This document shows, in pieces, positions 1 through 7,137 of a stretch of DNA of 18,771 nt. The number at the start of each line of letters is the position of its first letter. The first letter of the stretch is position 1. The DNA is from Clostridiales bacterium. Lineage in GTDB: Bacteria; Bacillota; Clostridia; Oscillospirales; Acutalibacteraceae. The position numbers and the translations under genes were made by a program. The DNA lies in contig JAAYWU010000009.1 of NCBI GenBank assembly GCA_012516295.1, positions 1-18,771 on the forward strand. Direction: 5' to 3'. The notes beneath the pieces are model-generated. The model was given only the letters and a program-made list of their open reading frames with translations. It made no database searches and was not told the DNA's origin.

Positions 1-254
1 CTTACGGTCTTGACGGTATCCGGCCATACATTCCGGGTCATATTGAGGAGCAGTTCGTAATAGGGATTACCGGGGTCTTTCAGAATCTCATGCACAATTT
101 TGAAGAACCGTTTCTGTGCCGGTGATTTGGAAAAGTTGTCCCCCATATCCGCCAAATTGCGAATGCTTCTCCCGGGGTCGGACTGTATGTCCCGAATAGC
201 CTTATCGATAAGAATTCCTACGGCTGTCCGTATAAGCTTATGTCTGTACTCCAT
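1..254 (-). CDS. Unidentified protein, N-terminal part (cut by window edge)
   Basis: The reading frame is open from an ATG at 254 to the left edge, giving 84 residues that begin MEYRHKLIRT and continue through IRNLADMGDNFSKSPAQKRFF. It has GGAG eight bases before the ATG. The visible part is polar and helical, without a signal peptide or membrane segment. From memory it resembles the short N-terminal region of a clostridial family that continues into a radical-SAM/4Fe-4S-type domain, but the diagnostic cysteines would lie outside the window, so no function is assigned. It follows the ybaK operon on the same strand but is separated from it by a hairpin and 167 bases, so it is probably its own transcription unit. 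That it is a real gene is likely; its identity is uncertain. Confidence 0.65.
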   Translation of the reverse strand, partial: MEYRHKLIRTAVGILIDKAIRDIQSDPGRSIRNLADMGDNFSKSPAQKRFFKIVHEILKDPGNPYYELLLNMTRNVWPDTVKTV

Positions 255-372
255 TTTTTCCGCTCCATTATCCTTAATGATTCAAGTATAAAAAGAATCC
301 CTTTGAAAAGGAATAGACAGTTTCCCTTTTTGTCCTGTTTTTGTACAGTTCTCCGGATATGTCAAACACAGA

Positions 373-401
373 AAAGCACCCGGCGGAAGACCGGATGCTT
401 T
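373..401 (-). terminator. Hairpin terminator after ybaK
   Basis: On the minus strand AGCATCCGG pairs with CCGGGTGCT (one G-T pair) around a seven-base loop, with two further A-T pairs at the base. A short T run (TTTTC) follows. It lies 21 bases past the ybaK stop, the right place to end the cysE-cysS-ybaK transcript. The T tract is short, so termination may be leaky. Confidence 0.65.
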
Positions 402-421
402 CACAATTGCCAAATCAGCAT

Positions 422-901
422 TTACTGAGCGATTTCCGCGGTTTTTCCGCCGATAAAGTTTAGCAGGGCGTGGGGTTCCACCTCTATCTGCGCGCCGATT
501 TTCCCGGCGCTTACAATGATGGACGGAAGCTGTTCACAGCTGCTGTCAATAACGGTCTGAAACTGCTTTTTCATACCGATTGGGGAGCAACCGCCGCGGA
601 TATAGCCGGTCACTTTGTTGATTTCATCCACATGAATCATTTCAACCGATTTCTCCCCCACGCTTTTCGCGGCAGCCTTCAGATTCAGCTCCTTCGCAAC
701 CGGAACCACAAACACGTAAAAATTCCGGCTGGCGCCCCGCGTGACAAGGGTTTTGAAAACCTGCTCGACTTTCTGGCCCAGCTTGTGGGCTACGGAAACG
801 CCGTCGATCTTTCCGTCCTCATGATCGTAAAAATAATATTTGTACGGTATTTTCGCCCGGTCCAAAATGCGCATTACATTCGTTTTATTATCCTTTGCCA
901 T
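422..901 (-). CDS. ybaK: YbaK/EbsC-family Cys-tRNA(Pro) deacylase
   Basis: Editing enzyme that hydrolyses Cys-tRNA(Pro), the mischarged product that prolyl-tRNA synthetase makes with cysteine; it acts in trans in the cytoplasm. The 159 residues match the usual single-domain length. The family lysine is present in VFKTLV (K50, equivalent to the catalytic lysine of the Haemophilus enzyme), followed by FVVPVAKELNLKAAAK and the conserved loop GYIRGGCSPIGMKK at residues 99-112. The ATG at 901 has AGGTGA eight bases upstream. It starts 29 bases after cysS and is the last gene of the T-box-controlled cysteine operon, so an editing activity for misplaced cysteine is made together with the enzyme that charges cysteine. 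Family assignment is firm; exact tRNA specificity is inferred. Confidence 0.92.
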   Translation of the reverse strand: MAKDNKTNVMRILDRAKIPYKYYFYDHEDGKIDGVSVAHKLGQKVEQVFKTLVTRGASRNFYVFVVPVAKELNLKAAAKSVGEKSVEMIHVDEINKVTGYIRGGCSPIGMKKQFQTVIDSSCEQLPSIIVSAGKIGAQIEVEPHALLNFIGGKTAEIAQ

Positions 902-930
902 TCTTATTTCACCTTTCGCATTCGCGGCGG

Positions 931-2337
931 TTACTGCTCAATCCTCCACTTGACCCCCTGCGGCGTATCTTCCAGCACAACATGGCGCGCCTTCAGCTCG
1001 TCGCGGATTTTATCCGCGGTCGCCCAGTCTTTATTTGCCCGCGCCTTGGCACGTTCGGCAATCAGCTTTTCAATTTCCGCGTCAAGCGTGGTCTCTTTCT
1101 TATTATAAAGCAGCCCCAATACGTCCGCTAGCTCGTTAAACAGGTCGAGCGCAAAGCGGCAAAGCTCTTTCGAAGGGGCGGTGGCGGCGTTCAGGTTGGA
1201 GTTGATGTCGCGCGCCAAATCAAACAGCGCGGAAACCGCGTCCGCCGTATTCAGGTCATCCTCCATTGCCTCGATAAAGTGGTCCTGATGCTCTTCCAGC
1301 TTGCGGCGTACGGCATGCTCGTCCGGCTTTTCGCCCGAAGGGGACTTTTCCATCAGGAACTCCAGATTGTCGCGGCAGTTGTAGAGCCGTTCCAAAGCGG
1401 CTTTGCATTGTTCGATGACTTCTGTGCTGTAATTGATGGGCGTACGGTAATGCGACGCGACCATCAGGTAACGAATCGGCTCGTAGCCATACTGCTCGGC
1501 AACATCGCGGACAGTAAAGAAATTGTTGAGGCTCTTGCTCATTTTACGGTTGTCCACATTAATGTATCCGTTATGCATCCAATAATTTGCGAAGGGAACG
1601 CCGTTGCAGCATTCGCTCTGCGCAACCTCGTTTTCATGATGCGGGAAGATCAGATCCTGCCCGCCGCAGTGGATATCAATCGTTTTACCAAGGTAGCGGC
1701 GCGCCATGGCGGAGCACTCGATGTGCCAGCCCGGGCGGCCTTCGCCCCAGGGGGAAAGCCAGCTCGGTTCGCCGGGCTTCGCACCCTTCCAGAGTGCGAA
1801 GTCCATGGCGTCCTCTTTAATTTCACCGGTCGCGATGCGCGCGCCGGCCTGTAAATCCTCCAAAGGCTGGTGCGAAAGCTTTCCGTAGCCTGCATCCTTT
1901 TTGGTACGGAAGTAAACGTCCCCGTTGTCCGTCGCATAGGCGTAGCCTTTTTCGACCAGATCGGAAACCATTTTAATAATTTCATCAATATTCTCGGTCG
2001 CGAGCGGGTGAATCGTTGCCGGGCGGACATTCAGCCCTTTCGCGTCGGTTTTGTATTCCTCGATATAGCGCTCGGATACCATCAGGTAATCGGTTCCTTC
2101 TTCCATTGCCCTGCGGATGATTTTGTCGTCAATATCGGTAAAATTCTGGACATAGGTCACTTTCATCCCGCGGTACTCGAAATAGCGGCGAAGCACGTCA
2201 AACACGCAAATCGGGCGCGCGTTTCCAATATGGATGTAATTGTACACCGTCGGGCCGCACGCATAAATTTTGACCTCTCCCGGCGTCAGCGGAACGAATT
2301 CTTCTTTCTGGCGTGTTAACGTGTTATAAATTTTCAT
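931..2337 (-). CDS. cysS: Cysteinyl-tRNA synthetase
   Basis: Class I aminoacyl-tRNA synthetase that attaches cysteine to tRNA-Cys. Starting at MKIYNTLTRQ the protein is 468 residues, normal for the family. Visible signatures are CGPTVYNYIHIGN (HIGH-type motif at 36-39), KMSKS at 265-269, and the zinc ligands C27, C208, H233 and E237. The WHIECSAM and DIHCGGQDLIFPHHENE blocks are intact. I chose the ATG at 2337, not the ATG at 2373, because GAGAGGG lies eight bases before it and family members begin here. The start lies inside the end of cysE: the two genes overlap by 14 bases, implying translational coupling. Expression should follow the upstream tRNA-Cys T-box. Confidence 0.97.
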   Translation of the reverse strand: MKIYNTLTRQKEEFVPLTPGEVKIYACGPTVYNYIHIGNARPICVFDVLRRYFEYRGMKVTYVQNFTDIDDKIIRRAMEEGTDYLMVSERYIEEYKTDAKGLNVRPATIHPLATENIDEIIKMVSDLVEKGYAYATDNGDVYFRTKKDAGYGKLSHQPLEDLQAGARIATGEIKEDAMDFALWKGAKPGEPSWLSPWGEGRPGWHIECSAMARRYLGKTIDIHCGGQDLIFPHHENEVAQSECCNGVPFANYWMHNGYINVDNRKMSKSLNNFFTVRDVAEQYGYEPIRYLMVASHYRTPINYSTEVIEQCKAALERLYNCRDNLEFLMEKSPSGEKPDEHAVRRKLEEHQDHFIEAMEDDLNTADAVSALFDLARDINSNLNAATAPSKELCRFALDLFNELADVLGLLYNKKETTLDAEIEKLIAERAKARANKDWATADKIRDELKARHVVLEDTPQGVKWRIEQ

Positions 2338-2986
2338 CACGTTTTCCCTCTCTTTGTCTGATGATTTCATCAAGCTGTTTTTGCAAGCCTTGTAATTTTA
2401 ATGCCATATGGCAAAGCTCCTGGGATACAGGGTCCGCTACGTGGATTTGATCCATATTATACGGGCGCACGCCGTTCAAACGGACCACTCTTGCCGGAAC
2501 GCCAACCGCCGTCGCGTTGTCCGGAACCACGTCAAGAACCCCCGCGCCCGCCGCAACGCGGGCATTGTCGCCAACGCGGAACGGCCCCAGCACCTTCGCC
2601 CCCGCGCCGACCATCACGTTATTGCCAAGGGTCGGGTGGCGCTTTCCGTGGTCCTTTCCGGTGCCGCCCAGCGTAACCCCCTGGTAAAGCGTACAATTGT
2701 CGCCGATGATGGTAGTTTCCCCAATAACGACGCCCATACCATGGTCAATAAACAATCCTTTCCCAATGGTCGCCCCGGGATGGATTTCAATTCCTGTTTT
2801 ATGCCTTGCCCGCTGTGATAAATAACGGGCAATAAACTTCATGTTATGTTTGTAAAACCAATGCGCTTTACGGTAAGCGCGTACCGCCTTGAACCCGGAA
2901 TACAGAAAATAGACTTCCAGCCTCGATCTGGCCGCCGGGTCACGTTCCATAATGGAATCAAGCTCTTCTTTCAATCGCTTAAACAT
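2324..2986 (-). CDS. cysE: Serine O-acetyltransferase
   Basis: Transfers acetyl from acetyl-CoA to L-serine, giving O-acetylserine, the committed step of cysteine synthesis. From MFKRLKEELDSIMERDPAARS the protein has 220 residues, the size of the short Gram-positive CysE. A helical N-terminus is followed by the left-handed beta-helix hexapeptide repeats (GIEIHPGATIGKGLFIDHG, then VIGETTIIGDN, TLGGTGKDHGKRHPTLG, and VGAGAKVLGP). The conserved histidines of IHPGA, DHG and KRHP are present. The ATG at 2986 has a perfect GGAGG six bases upstream. The frame stays open to 3157, but that extension is the T-box leader RNA and is not protein. First gene of cysE-cysS-ybaK. Confidence 0.95.
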   Translation of the reverse strand: MFKRLKEELDSIMERDPAARSRLEVYFLYSGFKAVRAYRKAHWFYKHNMKFIARYLSQRARHKTGIEIHPGATIGKGLFIDHGMGVVIGETTIIGDNCTLYQGVTLGGTGKDHGKRHPTLGNNVMVGAGAKVLGPFRVGDNARVAAGAGVLDVVPDNATAVGVPARVVRLNGVRPYNMDQIHVADPVSQELCHMALKLQGLQKQLDEIIRQREGKRDENL

Positions 2987-3000
2987 TGCATGCCTCCATA

Positions 3001-3230
3001 TAAAAAACCGCCTCCGTCCCAAAAGGGACGGAGGCGGCGTTTTACCGCGGTTCCACTCCGTTTTCTCACTCGAAAAGCCTGTAACGGGGCCAGCCGTGCG
3101 GGGATACTGGTTTTCCCCCCGCCTGCTCACGGATGCATTTCGCCGCCTGCCTTGCAAAGGACGTTTTCAGCCTTGGCGTCCCCTCTCTGATGCACACAGT
3201 ACGGTTACTTCTTCCGCTCATCGCATTTTT
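3001..3230 (-). promoter_or_regulatory. T-box riboswitch, tRNA-Cys specific, before cysE
   Basis: On the minus strand this leader has the full T-box layout. Stem I has a lower helix CGGA/TCCG around the specifier loop, with AGTA on the 5' side and GAAATGCA on the 3' side. The specifier codon is TGC (3137-3135), a cysteine codon. The distal AGAGAG motif is at about 3188-3183. The T-box GAGTGGAACCGCGG is at 3058-3045; its TGGA (3055-3052) would pair with the UCCA end of tRNA-Cys, whose discriminator base is U. A 13-bp terminator follows. Uncharged tRNA-Cys should stabilise the antiterminator and switch on cysE-cysS-ybaK. Two independent contacts agree on cysteine, so the call is strong. Confidence 0.95.
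3002..3037 (-). terminator. T-box intrinsic terminator
   Basis: A perfect 13-bp stem, CCGCCTCCGTCCC with its complement around a TTTT loop (3008-3037), is followed on the minus strand by six T's (3007-3002). Its 5' arm region overlaps the sequence needed by the T-box antiterminator, so the two structures exclude each other. It stops transcription just before the cysE ribosome binding site when tRNA-Cys is charged. Confidence 0.93.
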
Positions 3231-3244
3231 AATATCATACTGAT

Positions 3245-3275
3245 AATATAGTAAGATTTCCGTAAAAGGTGACAA
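3245..3275 (-). promoter_or_regulatory. Candidate promoter of the cysE operon
   Basis: On the minus strand TTGTCA (3275-3270) and TATATT (3250-3245) are separated by 19 bases, longer than ideal. The position would start RNA about 10 bases before the T-box stem I, which is where the leader should begin. The neighbouring TATTAT could be the true -10 element instead. Confidence 0.45.
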
Positions 3276-3306
3276 TAGTATATACCAAAAAGCAAAGGAA
3301 GTAAAC

Positions 3307-3336
3307 CCCCGCCGATTTTTACGCGCGGGAAACTTT
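3307..3336 (-). terminator. Possible weak terminator after pgsA
   Basis: Directly after the pgsA stop, minus-strand CCCGC (3329-3325) can pair with GCGGG (3312-3308) around a 12-base AT-rich loop. Only five base pairs are certain and the following T run is interrupted. It could end the recA-pgsA transcript, or be chance. Confidence 0.3.
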
Positions 3337-3936
3337 TTATTTCGTCGTATTGATCACACCGATGTTCTGCACAATATAAATAATACCGGAAAGCAAGGCA
3401 AAAAAGGTCGCAATCAGAATCAGAACATAGCCCGCCGCCGCGAACACATCCGCACTGGACATGCCGCCGATTGTAAAGGAGGACAGCTTTCCAATGGAAA
3501 TCAGTTCCTGCACGTACTGGAAAAGCAGTATGGCAATAATGGCGATAATCTGGCTGACGGTTTTCGTTTTGCCCCATTTATTGGCGGCAATCACTACGCC
3601 GCTGTCCACCGCAACCAGGCGGATCGACGTCACCATGAATTCGCGCGCGATGATCACCAGCACGCACCAGGTTGCCGCAAGGCGGAGGTCCACAAAGCAG
3701 ACCAGCGCGGAAATCACAAGAATTTTATCCGCCAGGGGATCCAGGAATTTTCCGAAATTGGTAATCTGATTGTTTTTACGCGCAAGCTTGCCGTCGTAAT
3801 GGTCTGTCAGCGCCGCAGCGCCGAACAAAACGGCCGCCCAAAGATAATGGTGCGGAATGCCTGGAATTAAAAGGACAGCAACAAAAAAAGGAACCAGTAC
3901 AATGCGCATCACCGTTAATTTATTCGGAAGATTCAT
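3337..3936 (-). CDS. pgsA: CDP-diacylglycerol-glycerol-3-phosphate 3-phosphatidyltransferase
   Basis: Membrane enzyme that joins CDP-diacylglycerol and glycerol-3-phosphate to give phosphatidylglycerol phosphate, the first step toward phosphatidylglycerol and cardiolipin. The 199-residue length is typical. The CDP-alcohol phosphotransferase motif is complete: D45, D48, G49, A52, R53, G62, D66 and D70 (TDHYDGKLAR, eight residues, then GKFLDPLAD). Several hydrophobic membrane helices surround it (about 8-25, 32-44, 72-100, 120-140 and 162-192). The ATG at 3936 has AGGAGG seven bases upstream. It follows the rimO reading frame by only 11 bases; the rimO-pgsA pairing, near recA, is common in Firmicutes. 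Last gene before the cysteine operon. Confidence 0.95.
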   Translation of the reverse strand: MNLPNKLTVMRIVLVPFFVAVLLIPGIPHHYLWAAVLFGAAALTDHYDGKLARKNNQITNFGKFLDPLADKILVISALVCFVDLRLAATWCVLVIIAREFMVTSIRLVAVDSGVVIAANKWGKTKTVSQIIAIIAILLFQYVQELISIGKLSSFTIGGMSSADVFAAAGYVLILIATFFALLSGIIYIVQNIGVINTTK

Positions 3937-3947
3937 ACACGCGCCTC

Positions 3948-5279
3948 CTACTCAGCAATCATTCCATAAAGTTCACAGTCAACACATTCCAGTATTTTTA
4001 CATCCGCAAAACTTCCGGGCTCGAAATTTGCATTCTCGGCGGTAAAATAGATGCGACCGTCAATATCCGGCGAATCCGCCCAGGAGCGGCCCACCCAGAA
4101 GCCGGACGCTTCGTCGAAACCTTCCACCAGAACCCGGAAGGTTTTTCCGGCCTGCTGTTCGCCCCACTCCTGCATGATACGCATCTGGTCTTCCATAATC
4201 CGCTCCATCCGGCTCTGTTTGACATCCTCGTCAATCTGATCGGGCATTTCCGCCGCCGCGGTTCCCTCTTCCTGCGAATACGGAAAGCACCCGAGGCGTT
4301 CAAAGCGGATTTCGTTCACAAATTCCGCAAGCTCCGTAAAATCCTCGTCGGTTTCACCGGGGAAACCGGTAATGAGCGTGGTGCGAAGAATCAGATTCGG
4401 AATCTTTTCCCGCATTTTCTGAATCAGCGCTGTCAATTCTTCGCGGTTCCCCGTGCGGCGCATCAATTTCAGGAGCCGGCCGCTGCAATGCTGAAGCGGC
4501 AAGTCCATATACTTTACAACCTTTTCTTCACCGGCGATCGTTTCCAGCAATTAGTCGGTAATATAATCGGGATAACAATATAAAACGCGAATCCAGGCAA
4601 CGCCGTCAATTTCACACAATTTCCTCAGAAGCTGCGGAAGCATCAGCTTTCCGTAAAGGTCCCAGCCGTACTTCGTTGTGTCCTGCGCAATTAAAATGAG
4701 TTCCTTTGCACCGTTTTCCACCAGCGTTTTCGCTTCTTCAACAATATCCTCCATCGTGCGCGAACGGTAACGCCCGCGGATAAACGGAATCGCACAGTAG
4801 GCGCAGCGATTGTCACAGCCTTCCGCAATTTTCAGGTACGCAAAGTAGCCGGGGGTGGAAAGGCGGCGTTCGCCGCTGAGCGGGAGAAGCGTTTTCTCCG
4901 GAAAGCTTTCCAGCTTTACACCTTCAAGCGCTTTTCCGACCACGGCGGCAATGTCGCTGTCCGCGCCGATTCCCGCTACGGCGTCCACTTCCGGCAGTTC
5001 TTTCAGGATTTCCTCCCTGTACCGTTCCGCCAGGCAGCCGGTAACAATAATCGCTTTGATCCTGCCCGCCGCTTTTAAGCCGGCGAGCTTCAAAATCTCG
5101 TCAATGGATTCTTTTTTCGCGGCGTCAATAAAGCCGCAGGTATTGACGATGACGGCGTCCGCCTGCGCGGCGTCGTCCTCTATTTCATAGCCCGCTTTTT
5201 GCAGCGCGGCCATCATGATTTCAGCATCCACCTGATTTTTCGCGCATCCAAGGCTTACCAGGCCCACACTATATGCCAT
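3948..5279 (-). pseudogene. rimO: rimO (ribosomal protein S12 methylthiotransferase) interrupted by in-frame TAA
   Basis: RimO is a radical-SAM enzyme that methylthiolates an aspartate of ribosomal protein S12. The frame runs from ATG 5279 to TAG 3948, but codon 243 (4553-4551) is TAA. Upstream are the UPF0004 cysteines C12, C48 and C82 and the radical-SAM triad C155, C159, C162 (GCDNRCAYC). Downstream, in the same frame, are LLETIAGEEKVVKYMDLPLQH and the C-terminal TRAM region. Together they make 442 residues plus the stop, full family length, with no indel. The family usually has glutamate here (ITDELLETIA), so GAA to TAA is a one-base change. The downstream part has no ribosome binding site near TTG 4550 and is unlikely to be separately translated. 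It starts immediately after the recX stop (TGAATG). Nonsense mutation, sequence error or readthrough are all possible. Confidence 0.85.
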
Positions 5280-5891
5280 TCATTCGCCCTCGTTTTCCAT
5301 TTCATTTATCGCTGTGCGGATATCGTCCCAAAAATAACCCAGCCTTTGCAGCGCGGCAATGCTCCTGCGCCGCCCCTTTTCATCCTGGGGCATACCGCCG
5401 TATTTTTTCCGAAGGATCTCTTTGATTTTTTCAACCGGGTCCGGTGCGGCTTCCTCAATAATCTGTTCCGCAAGCTCCCGGTCTATTCCCTTCTGCTGCA
5501 GTTCCCTGCGCGTGCGGGAAGCGGAATATCCTTTGCGGCAAAGCAGATCCGCCGCAAGGCGCTTTGCGTAATCCTCGTCGTTTACAAGGCCGATGTCCGC
5601 CATATGCTGCGCCGCGGCTTCCGCCGCTTCACGGGAAGCAACGCGGCTGATTCTATCCGCAAGCTCCTTCTGCGAATAGCTCCGGCGCTCCAGAAGATAC
5701 AGCGCCTTTTCGCTGGCGCGCCGGCTGTCGCTCGCCTGAATCAACTCATGGAGCTGCTCGTCGCTGATTTCCACCCCCGCCCGAAAGCCGGATTTTAAGA
5801 GCGTTTCGGTGTCGATATTCACCGCGAATTCCCCGTCGATGAACAGCGCCGAAAGGCTTTTCCTGCGCGGTTCGACCGCCGTAATCAGCAT
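5280..5891 (-). CDS. recX: Regulatory protein RecX
   Basis: RecX binds RecA filaments and limits RecA activity. The 203-residue protein has the family pattern of an N-terminal region followed by three-helix repeats: ASEKALYLLERRSYSQKELADRI, then IGLVNDEDYAKRLAADLLCRKGYSASRTRRELQQKGI, and a C-terminal repeat containing RRRSIAALQRLGYFWDDIRTAI. The ATG at 5891 overlaps the recA stop by one base (TGATG), so translation is probably coupled and RecX is made with RecA under SOS control. The N-terminal about 50 residues (AVEPRRKSLSALFIDGEF) are the extended form common in Firmicutes. Downstream rimO begins directly at the recX stop. Confidence 0.92.
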   Translation of the reverse strand: MLITAVEPRRKSLSALFIDGEFAVNIDTETLLKSGFRAGVEISDEQLHELIQASDSRRASEKALYLLERRSYSQKELADRISRVASREAAEAAAQHMADIGLVNDEDYAKRLAADLLCRKGYSASRTRRELQQKGIDRELAEQIIEEAAPDPVEKIKEILRKKYGGMPQDEKGRRRSIAALQRLGYFWDDIRTAINEMENEGE

Positions 5892-7003
5892 CAGTCGTCA
5901 TCTGCGGAAATGTCGATATTGGCCGTCTTTCCGCGGGAGGCGTTATTCGCCGGTGCGGGCGTTTGCACTTCGACCGGTTTCGCTGCGGAACCGGAAGCAG
6001 GCGTGGCTTTGGTGAACAGCTTGCCGACATTCTCCTTGACCTGCGCTTCTATTTCGCCGGCGATATCTTCATTTTCCGTCAAAAAGTTCTTTGCGTTGTC
6101 GCGTCCCTGCCCAAGGCGCGTTTCCTTGTACGAGAACCACGAACCGCTTTTTTGGATAATGTCCAGTTTAACGGCAAGATCAAGCAGCTCCCCTACGCGG
6201 GAGATTCCCTTGCCGTACATCACGTCAAATTCCGCCTCGCGGAACGGCGGGGCGATTTTATTTTTTACCACCTTCGCACGGGTACGCGAGCCGATCAGCT
6301 CGGTACCGTTTTTCAGCGATTCCATTTTCCGGATATCAATGCGCACGGAAGCGTAGAATTTCAGCGCGCGGCCGCCGGGAGTAACCTCTGGGCTGCCGTA
6401 GATGACCCCGACCTTTTCGCGGAGCGGGTTGATAAAGAGGGCGCCGCAGTTCGATTTCGAAATTGCGCCCGCCAGCTTGCGCAGCGCCTGGCTCATCAAA
6501 CGGGCCTGAAGGCCGACGTGGGCCTCGCCCATTTCGCCCTCGATTTCCGCGCGCGGCACCAATGCGGCAACGGAGTCAACAACAATCACGTCGATTGCGC
6601 CGGAGCGCACAAGCGCTTCCGTAATTTCCAGCGCCTGCTCGCCGGTATCCGGCTGGGAAACCAGAAGCGAATCCACGTCCACGCCCAGCGCGCGGGCGTA
6701 AACCGGGTCGAGCGCATGTTCAACGTCAATAAACGCAGCGTTCCCGCCGTTTTTCTGCCCCTGTGCGATGCAATGCAGAGCAAGCGTGGTTTTACCGGAG
6801 CTTTCCGGCCCGTAAATCTCCACGATTCTTCCGCGGGGAAGCCCCCCGATTCCCAGCGCCAAATCAAGCGACAGTGAACCGGTCGGAATCGCTTCCACAT
6901 GCATTGCCTCATTCTGGCCCAAGCGCATCACCGCGCCTTTGCCGAACTGCTTTTCAATCTGTGCAAGCGCCGTTTCCAACGCTTTGGTCTTATCTGTCGC
7001 CAT
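5891..7003 (-). CDS. recA: Recombinase RecA, with proline at the conserved switch glutamine
   Basis: ATP-dependent strand-exchange protein for recombination and SOS induction. From [23 protein letters not shown] it has 370 residues. Walker A GPESSGKT (65-72), the catalytic EHALDP block, Walker [11 protein letters not shown] and the C-terminal KNKIAPPF block are intact. The loop that normally reads INQLREK reads INPLREK: residue 193 (codon 6427-6425, CCG) corresponds to E. coli Gln194, the gamma-phosphate sensor that couples ATP to DNA binding. A single base (CAG to CCG) explains it. I chose ATG 7003 because GGAGG lies seven bases upstream and the longer start at 7108 lies upstream of the promoter's -10 region. 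A LexA box and promoter precede it; recX overlaps its stop. Confidence 0.96.
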   Translation of the reverse strand: MATDKTKALETALAQIEKQFGKGAVMRLGQNEAMHVEAIPTGSLSLDLALGIGGLPRGRIVEIYGPESSGKTTLALHCIAQGQKNGGNAAFIDVEHALDPVYARALGVDVDSLLVSQPDTGEQALEITEALVRSGAIDVIVVDSVAALVPRAEIEGEMGEAHVGLQARLMSQALRKLAGAISKSNCGALFINPLREKVGVIYGSPEVTPGGRALKFYASVRIDIRKMESLKNGTELIGSRTRAKVVKNKIAPPFREAEFDVMYGKGISRVGELLDLAVKLDIIQKSGSWFSYKETRLGQGRDNAKNFLTENEDIAGEIEAQVKENVGKLFTKATPASGSAAKPVEVQTPAPANNASRGKTANIDISADDD

Positions 7004-7076
7004 ACTTTCCTCCAATTTATGACAGGCCTTCCGCCATAAAGCTTCCGGCCCCAAATTTGCAGTTTCTGCCTTTAAA

Positions 7077-7105
7077 ATTATACCGTATCTTTCTAGGAAA
7101 AGCAA
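7077..7105 (-). promoter_or_regulatory. recA promoter
   Basis: On the minus strand TTGCTT (7105-7100) and a perfect TATAAT (7082-7077) are separated by 17 bases. Transcription would start near 7070, leaving a leader of about 67 bases before the recA ATG. It lies between the LexA box and recA. Confidence 0.85.
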
Positions 7106-7123
7106 CATACAAAGGACGGATTT

Positions 7124-7137
7124 CGAACATATGTTTA
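7124..7137. promoter_or_regulatory. LexA (SOS) box of recA
   Basis: CGAACATATGTTTA matches the Bacillus/Clostridium LexA consensus CGAACRNRYGTTYG at every defined position but the last. The core GAAC-N4-GTTT is nearly palindromic. It lies 18 bases upstream of the recA -35 hexamer, and its edge overlaps the prmC stop codon (7137-7135). It should place recA-recX, and perhaps the genes after them, under SOS control. Confidence 0.85.

Noticed and set aside
350..372. TTGACA on the minus strand as a -35 for the leftmost gene
   Set aside because: TTGACA is perfect, but no acceptable -10 lies 16-18 bases on; a separate TATACT (290-285) has no good -35, so I could not define a promoter.
2987..3157. 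N-terminal extension of cysE by 57 codons
   Set aside because: This stretch is the T-box leader and its terminator; the ATG at 2986 has a perfect ribosome binding site and gives the normal CysE length.
3948..4550. Separate 200-residue gene starting at TTG 4550
   Set aside because: It is the in-frame C-terminal half of rimO directly after the TAA, with no ribosome binding site.
7004..7108. Longer RecA starting at an ATG at 7108
   Set aside because: The extra codons cover the recA promoter -10 region and are unlike any RecA N-terminus; ATG 7003 has GGAGG at good spacing.
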